Assembly (NCBI GenBank): GCA_013433145.1
Contig: CM024172.1
Location: 7,246,553-7,310,552 of the forward strand
From: Ascaris suum
Lineage: Eukaryota > Nematoda > Chromadorea > Rhabditida > Ascarididae
DNA: 64,000 bases
Direction of reading: 5' to 3'
Position 1 is the first letter of the stretch; every line of letters starts with the position of its first letter. Under the pieces are notes generated by a model that saw only the letters and a list, made by a program, of their open reading frames with translations, made no database searches and had not been told where the DNA came from. Of this stretch, positions 54,335-64,000 are shown in pieces. The position numbers and the translations under genes were made by a program.

Positions 54335-57300
54335 TTGCTGAGCCTAAAAGATTTTAATTAACATCTAAACTATGACAAACATATCTGTTCTCAACACACC
54401 AGACTTTCATGCTGAGCGAACGCTTTTGCGCACAAGTAATTATACCAACTGAAATAAATAGGAAATATCTCTCTTCTATTCTCATACATTTATTCAGCTA
54501 TAGGGAAAATATGTATGAGGGAATATCCCTTGCGACACTGGGCAGTGATGCGGCGGACAACTCCGCAAAACTACACAGTGAAAACGTTTACAAAGGAAGT
54601 CGTCGACCTGGGGACGGTCACTCATCTGCGGGCAATTTCAAACTTTGAGCAAATGCTAAATGCAAGATGGGCCGTAGCGGAATAACGTATACGACAGCAT
54701 AAAATGCAAAGGCTCGGAGTCGACATAGCTTCATTGCGCAATACTGTGTAGGTGAAAACGGATTTTAGCTATGTAAACGACATATTACACTTGGCTACAA
54801 TACGTCAGCAATTGAACTGGTGCGTTTTGCAGTATTTCAAGTATCGACGGAAAAATATGACTGACGACTGGCATGAGAGCAAAGTTTTCACGGGTAGAGG
54901 ATTTTCGACGCATTTTCCGGCGTTAGGGTCCATGTGAATAGAAAAGCTGGTTGTTGATGCCACCTAAACTATATGTGCAAAGCTTGTTGCTCAGGCTGTT
55001 ATTCTGCTATTATGTTTACGTCTTCAATGCAGTTGTCCCAATCAATACAGAGTTTCACCTTTGTTTCATTGAAGTGATTTTTCTCACTAGCTCACTTCTT
55101 AGCTCTGCTGTTTTTGCCTAATTTTTTTCGCTTTTGTTAATCTGCAAAGCAATAATTTCGGTAGTGTTATAAGAGATTTCTTCTGTTTATAAGATCGCTG
55201 GCGACTTTTTCTCGCGCCTTTGAGCATCAAATATCTGTTGCTCGAACTGTGCTGTAAAATTTGATACCTTAAAAAACAATTAGGGTATCCTACTAGGAAA
55301 TGCTGTCTCTCAATGTTCGAACAAAACGCAGTGGCAAGAACTTGACAGCGCGACGGTAATGGATCGAGATAAGCGTTTTGGTAACGGTACAGTTATGAGG
55401 TCGACAATTATCAGTTAAAAGCGCATAATTTACTGACACCATTCCACTTTGAGCATTTATTAGAGTGATGGCCTAGCAGCACGTGAATACAACAAACGGG
55501 GTGAATGATGTTCCAGCTGATGCCTTTCAAGGTTTGCACTTCGGCGCGCAACTGCATTCTCCTTATCCGCAACATTTGCAGCATATGAGACGAAAAAACA
55601 GGCATCCTTGCTGCTAGAAATCGATTTTGCATTTCATAGGCACTTTCACACCAGTGAGGTCAGTGGGAACAAGCGGAGTTGGACGAGGGAAGGAATCAAT
55701 GCGTCGTGAAGTTCGTCGATAACGGCGAAGTTTAACTGATAATGTAATTATATGAAAAAATCCCCGGAGTTCCAACGTAATCAGAAATTCGCTCGAAGTA
55801 ATGCTGGGCAGCAATTATCCCTTTACGATTCATAGTTGCTAATACTTCAAATATGCGTCGATTCTGCTGTAAAATTTGACCCTTTGTTTAAATAGAAGCA
55901 AAAACGAAAATGGTTTAGCGGGCGTATAATTGGGGAAAATATAATCAGCGAGTCAAAGCTGAAAGTGAAAAATGTAGGCATATTACGCTGCAAGAGTTGG
56001 AGACATTTCACGGAAAGTGTGCAAAGATATTTCACGAATACTAGCAACTGTCGCAGCTAAACTAAGATCGATTTAATGCTGCGTCAAACACAGCGCTATA
56101 ATCATTATCCACTGTAGAAATACACGCATCCCTCAAAAAAATATCTTCGTATACGTCCGATAGTGGCCATAATGGGCGACTCGGATAATCGAAAATCCAT
56201 ATCACTGTTATATAGACATCTCTTCGAATTATACTAAACCTCAACTTATATGTGACTGTTGCGTAGATTGCCTTTAACATAGATTGCCTTCTCCGCATCG
56301 TTTTTTGGCTCTTGCCTTAAGCCGCTCACTGTAATAACGGAAAGGTTTGTGACATTAATTTCGAATATGTGAATATGTTATAAGTTAAAATCAATAACGA
56401 TTCTATCTCCACTATATGTACATATGGCAGAGATTGATGAAACTCCTTGAATTAGAACTTCTTAGGATGGGGAAAGAACCGCAGAATAATGGGGAAAGTA
56501 ACGTAAAAAATAAAACAATTTATTTATTTAATTCAATACTCAGAAAATGGAAGTTAAGCGATGAGGGAAGAAACGAAATGGAAGCACATTCGATGTCTCG
56601 CTTAGAACTCATATATGCACAGAAATGAAGTTGTGGCAAAAAAAGACGTAGCTAAGCAGCAAATGTTGATGCTAAGCAAACAAGCAATAACGAGGAGAGC
56701 ATCGATTGATGCTGCATCCTGAATATTATCCACCACAATGTGCGTATTCACAAAACACCCTCAACGACGCAAACACTGCAATCTCACATCAATCTTCACT
56801 CATTTCGTTTATTACTCACCCTAACTTCATTGCTTCATCGTGTCCGACCATCGAACAAATATACACACACGACTGTCAGATGAATATAAATATTTATTCG
56901 GTCTATTTACATCGAAACAAATTGACTCATTTGCAGTCTACTTTAAGGAAATATTTAAGAGCCAGTTGAATGACACTTCACCTCAACTTTCAACTATGAT
57001 AAAAACCTTTGAAAACGTGCAAAATGTTGAACGAGAACGTTTAGGCCATTTCACATATTTTTATGCGGTTATTTTGCATAAGAAAGTTTTTGAGATGACG
57101 AAGGAATAAGAAAAAGGAGTTATTTATTTACATTTAAAAAACATGTTCAACATATATGAGGATCCATCATCGATGCAAAATCAAAAGAATTGCATCAACA
57201 CTTGAGACTGCAAGTGGGCTACAAGTGTAGTAAGCAGTCTTGTAAAGGTCAGGAAATATCCTCACAATCGAACCAATCAATGATCGTTGAATAATCGGAT

Positions 57301-58003
57301 GCAACATCCTGAAGCAGTTCATGAAAACAGAATGATCTGGTACATTGAAACTGCACGAAACCAATTTATTCCAAATGCGAACTGGAACGAAATGGAAACT
57401 ATACTGAGAGGGTGACTCGACGAACAAACCATCGAAGGCACACTCAAAGGAAGGCAAATGCCAATAAACCATCAAATTTACTATTTGAGATTCCAGTGAC
57501 GATCTGATTCGACCACAGTGCACACTTCTACATTCTAACGAGTCCATTCAGATGATTTCTAGCTTTTAATAAGGCAATTTTCTTTTCGAGAGCTAATGAA
57601 ATATAGAGGTGATCCAAAAAAAAGGTGAGAACAACACAGTGACAATGCGTTGGATGGCGCAGTCAAAAGCGACAGAAACAGACGTTCGCAATGGCATTCG
57701 CTCTCAGTTGTTTTCGTCATGAGAGCAAATAAACGGATCGATGCGCGGATTGGTTTCTTGCAGTTGAAGCCACTCAACAATGCGAAATAATTGCAAATGG
57801 CCTACATGAAAGTAACTACGAAAACGCTTCATACTCAATCAGTCATTCACAATGCATTCGCTGTGTTCTCCTTCGATGCATCACTTCATGTCGACCATTC
57901 ATCGATCCTGTATTTGGCTGCTCTTTGAACATGGTTTCCGAGTTTTTTATTACGTTTGATCGATTTGGGTGATGAAGCACTGAAAACGAGTCGGTGTTTT
58001 CAG
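54335..58003. other. stretch without a firm gene
   Basis: Frames such as 57167-57547 (-) and 56840-57109 (+) are open but have no splice or motif support. Nothing recognised. Confidence 0.4.
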
Positions 58004-58159
58004 CTGACTTTGTCAACCTCATCAGATGATCCCCAAATTTCTAAACAGCCACAAGCAAAGCAGGAAGAGGCAGGACTTCAGGTTCCACTTGGGGCTGGTA
58101 AATGGAATCTGATGGATCTCCTAGCCACAGACTATTCACAAGCAAAATTAATTCCATGA
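58004..58159 (+). CDS. candidate terminal exon, unidentified gene
   Basis: GTGTTTTCAG precedes 58004; the frame runs 51 codons to TGA 58157. It reads LTLSTSSDDPQISKQPQAKQ.. and ..VPLGAGKWNLMDLLATDYSQ, a hydrophilic linker followed by a short amphipathic helix-like tail. The same frame is open upstream to about 57929, so a slightly longer exon is possible. Codon texture is clearly less AT-driven than its flanks. No family recognised. Confidence 0.36.
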   Translation: MTLSTSSDDPQISKQPQAKQEEAGLQVPLGAGKWNLMDLLATDYSQAKLIP

Positions 58160-61100
58160 GAAGATGAATCTTCCCCAAAGAGCTGCTTTGCAAGCTGATG
58201 TCGATGTCTTTTGCACAATACGCTTACAGCCATTTAGCAGTCAGCAGTTTGCTTGATATTCCCTTGAAAATTCCCAAAAATAAACTCCTATACAGAAATA
58301 TTGCAAAGGATGGTGACGCAAAGGACCGCTTATTATGAGGTTTCACTAATCGTTCGCAACAAATAAAAAGGAACGATATGCGACAATGAAATCGACAGAT
58401 AAGTAGCCACTTTGAACTGGTGCGGCGTTGAATCGAAGTATTGAAAACGACAAAAGTGCGTTGATTGAGCAACCAGCCCACACTCACGAATCAACTTTTC
58501 TGATCATCCACACAACGTTTAACAGCACAAACACAGATACACACCTGTACATATTTAATGCGAAATCCTAACAGCACAGTAGGTGCAAATTTTTACACTT
58601 ACAAACATGTTTTTCATTGTTTGTTCTCTCAAAGTGAGGATCTGAAGCAAGAACGAATTCAAGCTGCGATCTTTGAAGAAAACTCTCGATCATTTGAAAA
58701 AGTACTGTAAGAATTTAGCCTTCACGTATGTCAAGCCCGCAATTCATCACTTCCACATGTTTCTGCTTCATTTAATATGCGCTCAGAAGGGTGATGTGTA
58801 AATTCAGAGAAACGTTTCAGGGAAGAGAAATTGGTTTTGCTTTGAGACGGCAGTAGGCAATAAGGAATAAATAGGCCGAAGAGTGTGGTACGTCACAGAT
58901 GAGAGCTCCCTCATAAATCTAATGGACAGCGAGGGTTTCGACGCAAACATCGTCATGTCCTTTCAGTATACATATTGCAAGCAATCTTGAGCTCGAACTA
59001 GTTGATTCACAGCTCGATCTAGCAACGTTTCGCTGCAAGCACAAAAAACTTTTGCGCACACCACACTATCTCGAATTCCACAATCACAGTCAAAACAATT
59101 TTATTGTGGTGTGTATTTTGTTCTTTTTTTCAGCTCAGAATTTGCTAACAAAACCTCTTCGTCATCCGCAAATTAATCCACATTAAATAAATCAAGCAGC
59201 AACAATTCCCACATTTTCCGCTCATTTTAAGAAAACATCGATCGGCATTCATTAAAGTATATGCGAAGCGTTCTCCGAATTCTGCAATTCCCTACTTTAC
59301 GGAAGAACTTAAAATAATCCTTCGATGAGAAAATGCCTTCATGCATTCACTTAGATTAAATTCACTGAAAAAAAACTTTCTTCCACAAATTCTCAATAGA
59401 CGCATCGGAGTCGTGAATCGCAACCATTAAAATTAGATGCATTTAACTGCGTCGATATTATGATTTACTACAAGAAGCTTGAGGAGTTTTAACAAAGGAA
59501 TTTAAAAAGTGGTTTCAACGACGTATCAGAGTTACAGTGGGAAACATCTGCGCACTGAAATAAGGAGACATATAGAAGCAAGCACCGTTTCTCTTAAAGA
59601 ATCTTCAAGTAACACTAACGAAAAGAAGATGTGATTAGCGATGCCTTCCCTGAGAGTAATTTTTTCTGAAATTAGCGGAAAGAATGCACCGCATTTCCTC
59701 GATTGTAAGCACCCACAATTAAAGCAATCGCAATATTCCAAAACGGTAGAAAGTTCGAGACTTCTCTTCTTTAGTTTCGAAAACGAACGCCTTTTTGTAT
59801 AGAAGCTTAGACATGAGCGACTTACAAAAGAAGGAACACGGAATTCAGGTTGCTAAAATTTCTAAACGATTAAAGAATATGCACAGCATCGCACAAAGGG
59901 ACTAAAGTAGAATTAAAGGCTTCAACCATAGGTCAGTAATCTCAAATGACGTCAAAAAATAGAAATGCTGTCAATGTGGAACCGAAAAAAGATTCCCTAG
60001 GGAGCACCGTTTTAAAAACCACAATTCGAACGAAGATCAATTCTGCGAGAATCCAAAGACGAAAATAAAAAATAATTGATAATTTGTGCATGTCGGTTCT
60101 CTCAAAAACAACAATACGAATGAGTCACGTGTGTTTTCAACGAGCAATAAATTTAGGCACTCGATGGGACGCAAAAAAACACGGTCGCAATGTTTGATCA
60201 GCACGATTGATGTTTCATCACTGAGAATATGACGTCGAACTAGCAGCGAGTAAGCGGATCATGATGCTCATTCTTCACATCACCGAACAACGAACGGAAA
60301 ACACATCGGTAAAGTCCTCTAGTGAGAGCAATTATCACTCGTCGATTCATTACTCAACATAGAGAAAAGAGTCTCTGAAAAGTTAAAGAATATTGCTAAC
60401 TGCCTCATAGTAAGTAATATCTCTGCCGTGTTACAGGGAAACTGCAACACTGATGAGTCATTGTATGAATTTCGCAGCTCAAGAGGGAAATAACATCGAA
60501 GCAGAAATTGAGTGAGCGGGAGGACAGAAATGAAGGGACGAGTTCATTCGTCGGCCCAATGCGGGATTCATTTGTTATGCATAACTACAAATGAAATCAT
60601 CTTCGATTACTAATTTATCATGCTCTCCTTTTTGCAGTGAATGATGTATTTCCTTCACCGTGGATTAAAATTACCGTCCATATCCCTTTCTGACCTCCCA
60701 CCTATACAGACTTGTGAGATATGCGATTACCTACCTACCAATATAAGATTTCCAGACTAAACCATATATACGTTGTACTCCTCTTGAACTATCCCCTTCA
60801 TGCATCAAATCATACCAGCTATCAGATTCCTGCACAACATAGGTAGAAACCAGAAAAGATGAATAAATAATTTGAATGGAACACAGATAAGAAAAAAACG
60901 AGTGACATTTTTATCTACGACCTGAATGATACTTGAATTCGGCAAAAAGTACTGTAAATAAACAGGAATTGAAATATATTTGAGTGTATAAGTAGTTATG
61001 TGGCAAGAGCTTTGTTGTTCTGGGCACTTCGCATAACAAATGATCGATCCCCTCTCAAAACGACAACCGCAACTCACAACTGACGACCAACAGATGTTGC

Positions 61101-62440
61101 GGCGTCGTCATGGGACTGACTACCGCATAGACCGTCTCGCATCATTTATGCTACACTGTGAAGCCAATAGCTGCACGGATCTGAAATCATTATTCATCAC
61201 CTAGCAAATAACGCCTCATTTATGCAAATGACCTCACCTGCACCTGTAGCACAACAGTTGAAGGATCATTTCGGAGCTCCGTGATGTTTAGGCTAGTCAG
61301 TTTGTATAGTACGCCATCCTGTAAAGTGGCCGACAAATGCAACTCCAACAATATGCGCCCCACCCCTACCTCTCTAATGCCTCACTCTTGCATTTTATAA
61401 AGACATTTTGCAAAAGTCCAAAATATTTTCCAGAGGGAGTTCTGTTAAAAATCGTTTAATTAAACAGTTGTTCAATCATCAGAAATCAGCTCGTTCAGTG
61501 AACGACTGAGGGGATTTTAAATTCCGCTTGAATGGGGCAGACATTTTTGGTGCACAAAAGCGAAATGGAACGTGAGCAGAACACCGCAATATCCTCACTC
61601 GTTTATAGACAGAGAGCAGTGGAATAAAAGTCACTCAACTTGGTTGGTGGATAAGAATGCATTCTAACGAATTCTAACTTGTCATATGTGGCGAACGAAA
61701 ATGTCGCTAATCCTGAAAGCACCACTTGTTTAAATCACATTGAGAGGATACGAAAATCATTACTAACGAATGCACAATGGCAATCAAATTCACAGACATA
61801 TGCACACGCATACGTGCATCAGCTAACACAGAGAAAACAAACATCGTTCGTCACCGTCTCTGTGTAATAACGAGGCAACGTCAGTTAATTTGTGGAAGCG
61901 AAAAACGTGACGACAATCATTGCAGAGGATCGAAGTTTCTGTGGATTTCTTAAAGTGCAACCATCAGAGTGGTGACATGCGCTTCATGAATTCATTAGTG
62001 AGCAGAAAACACCTCGCAGTTCGAGTCATCTTTCTTGACATTTTTTAAGAGCGAATCCTTCATTCACTAATTTCTGCAATTCCTTCAAAATAATGCCTCT
62101 ACATGCGTGAGAGCATTCAAATTTCAGCAGAGAACAATAGAAAGCAAGCAACAAGACAATAAAAGTATCAGTAGTCAAGTGTAAATAATTGAACATGTTT
62201 TCGCAACTGTGCAACTAAAAGAAAGTGACGAGACCAAAAATAATATAGAACTGAACTGTCAACAACAGTACGATAATGCAACCGTTTATGTATTTGCACG
62301 TGTAGTAATGGGCATCGCCAGAAAAACATATTGGATTCGATCAGTCGCCGTGCTAAAACCTCGCGTAACAATTCTTGTGACGAGTGATTTAATTGCTTTA
62401 TGTTTCGAGAGGATTGATGGAATTTAGAGTGTCGGCGCTA
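58160..62440. other. stretch without a firm gene
   Basis: A strong acceptor-like TTCTTTTTTTCAG at about 59120-59135 is followed within 60 bases by stops in all frames and an AATAAA (about 59182), which could be the very end of a + strand gene. Otherwise nothing supported. Confidence 0.35.
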
Positions 62441-62740
62441 AAAACTTCAAACATTCAGTTTGGTTGACGGCATTATGTCATCAAATACCAAGACACGTTT
62501 GGTCTTCATTGGCAACTGCGAAAATGCTCAAGGCAATGGCTGGCTCAAGGTCTCCAAATCGACCGTCTCCGACGACTTTCTGACACAACTTTAAGTCGAG
62601 AACTCCTTGACGATCTTGGACAACACTTACGAGTCGAGAAGCTCTGTTAATACTTGAGTCCAATAATCACTAAAAGCTCCCAAATTCGGCAGCACCTCCC
62701 TCCCAGAAGTGGAAATCGAAATTGTCTTACTCTTACACCA
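62441..62740. other. coding-like island, strand undecided
   Basis: A block richer in GC than its flanks. On + a frame with ATG 62475 to TAA 62592 encodes 39 residues (TKTRLVFIGNCENAQGNG, WLKVSKSTVSDDFLTQL). On - a frame at 62481-62663 reads DLKLCQKVVGDGRFGDLEP, and an adjoining - frame (LPNLGAFSDYWTQVLTELL) ends exactly at a perfect GTAAGT donor (62625-62630). Only one strand can be real coding; the donor slightly favours -. No family recognised. Confidence 0.25.
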
Positions 62741-64000
62741 CCTATGCAAGCAGGAACGAAAAAAAAAGAGGAAAGGAAGAAGCGAACAGGAAATGCCATC
62801 AAGGGTATTTTTGAGGCGCAATTCTTGCAGATTTCCGCTCACAGTGCACAGCTTCACACAATTCTTGACGAAACTATATATGTGCGAATTACGTCAAAAG
62901 GCGATAATATTCTAATAAAGAGATTGCAGTATGAACAAATTAAATGAGCAAAGGCGAAAAAACAAGCTTCCGGATGACGAAATCTTACATTCGAAGAATT
63001 ATTTTTATTTCTGTGATTCCATATCGCATTGTTAGATGGCCTATTGACTTAACAAGGACCAGTGAAAAAAGTGGAAACATTGAAGCTACAAAATAACTAA
63101 ATGATACCGAACGTGGTGGCAATCATTGATGCCTAATGTTGGCGGACATCAAACAAGAAATGAAGTGAAGGGCAGACGTTGCACTGACAGGCTATAAATC
63201 ACTCCCCACGCCTTCACAAACATTGCCGCAGCGGTCAAGGCAAACACTGTCCACTCGGATTGCAACTCAACATTCTTTTTTTCATTCGAAGAAAGTTACT
63301 ACGTAAGAACTTCTTTTCACGTCGCATATAACTGCAATATGAAATCGTTTAAAGGACTCTTGCCTTCTCTTCCAACTTTCCAATCACGTTGCGTTCACTA
63401 CGTTAGTGCTAAATTTGTTTCTCAATATGCACTTGCTACAGCCTCTGTGCAACAATCGGCAACTCTCCTTCTACAACGAACTCAGCACTTTTATCCAGAC
63501 GAGAGGATCAGAGTGAGGACGCAAAAGGAAAATTGAAGTTGAATATGCCAACCAATGGCAAAGATGGTATCATTATGCCTCTAGGACATTAGACAGTGAA
63601 GGCACCGGTTATCGAAAGCTCGGACAATGCTTGTTTAAGCAGCTATAAACCGTCACAGTAAAATTTTAGACGGGAGGAAATTATCTCCATCGCATCAGAT
63701 TACCACAGCTCCACGCTGTTAATGATGGTTAGTGATAAATCATCAGCGGTCTTTTATAAACAATTGTATCCATTCTTTATTAGTGTAATATGTGGTTGAC
63801 ATTCCGTTTATTTTTCACGCTCATTGAATTGCTGACTGATGGAAGGCAGAAAGTCGGCTACGGATTAAGCGAGAATAGAGCGCCGTGCAAGTCGAAGAAG
63901 GTCAGGAGCTTACATGCAGATTAAATGACTGCCCAGCACGTGTTGTGAGAGTAGCTCAGGCAGAATCGGGAGGAATAAAAGAGGTCGATGTGCCCATATA
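62741..64000. other. right edge, no recognised gene
   Basis: AT-rich sequence with short open frames on + (for example 63339-63536) and no paired splice signals or motifs. Confidence 0.4.

Noticed and set aside
57167..57547. 126-codon open frame on the - strand
   Set aside because: Contains no recognisable motif, has a chance-like composition and no splice or start support beyond length.

Overview
This is a piece of animal nuclear DNA. It is AT-rich, with introns of about 40 to 2,200 bp and nematode-style 3' splice sites (TTTTCAG, TTTGCAG, occasionally TTTTGAG or TTTAAG). The recognisable genes have clear relatives in worms. The intron sizes and repeats suggest a parasitic nematode, perhaps an ascarid-like species, but that is inference. 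No bacterial operon, CRISPR array, rRNA or convincing tRNA was seen.

Three genes were recognised by reading spliced exons against remembered protein families. (1) The 3' end of an SKP2-like F-box/LRR gene lies on the + strand at the left edge (to base 839). (2) A complete or nearly complete RIO1 kinase gene (RIOK1) runs on the - strand from 11688 down to 4226. It has nine or ten coding exons, including a 102-bp terminal exon at 4226-4327. (3) A seven-helix membrane protein gene of the TPRA1/GPR175 family runs on the - strand from 28003 down to 18738 in eleven exons; its start codon lies further upstream and was not found. All listed exon phases agree within RIOK1 and TPRA1, and this is the main support for both models. 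SKP2 and RIOK1 converge, with about 3 kb between their stop codons. RIOK1 and TPRA1 are tandem, about 7 kb apart.

The RIOK1-TPRA1 gap holds a decayed coding-like stretch on the + strand (about 15.4-18.1 kb) with stops and frame changes, probably a dead mobile element or pseudogene of unidentified family. The TPRA1 intron at 20705-22768 holds a roughly 500-bp foldback element and a short hairpin whose G.U pairs favour a + strand RNA.

From 28 kb to the right end no protein family was recognised. Several isolated stretches look like exons (a good splice site next to an open frame), mostly on the + strand. They suggest one or more long-intron genes, but open frames of 20-80 codons also arise by chance, so they are given low confidence. 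The remainder is AT-rich non-coding sequence with two long (TA)n tracts, homopolymer runs and a short tandem repeat.

The recognised genes (ubiquitin ligase substrate receptor, 40S ribosome maturation kinase, membrane protein) are neighbours without an obvious joint function. No new multi-gene system could be defended.
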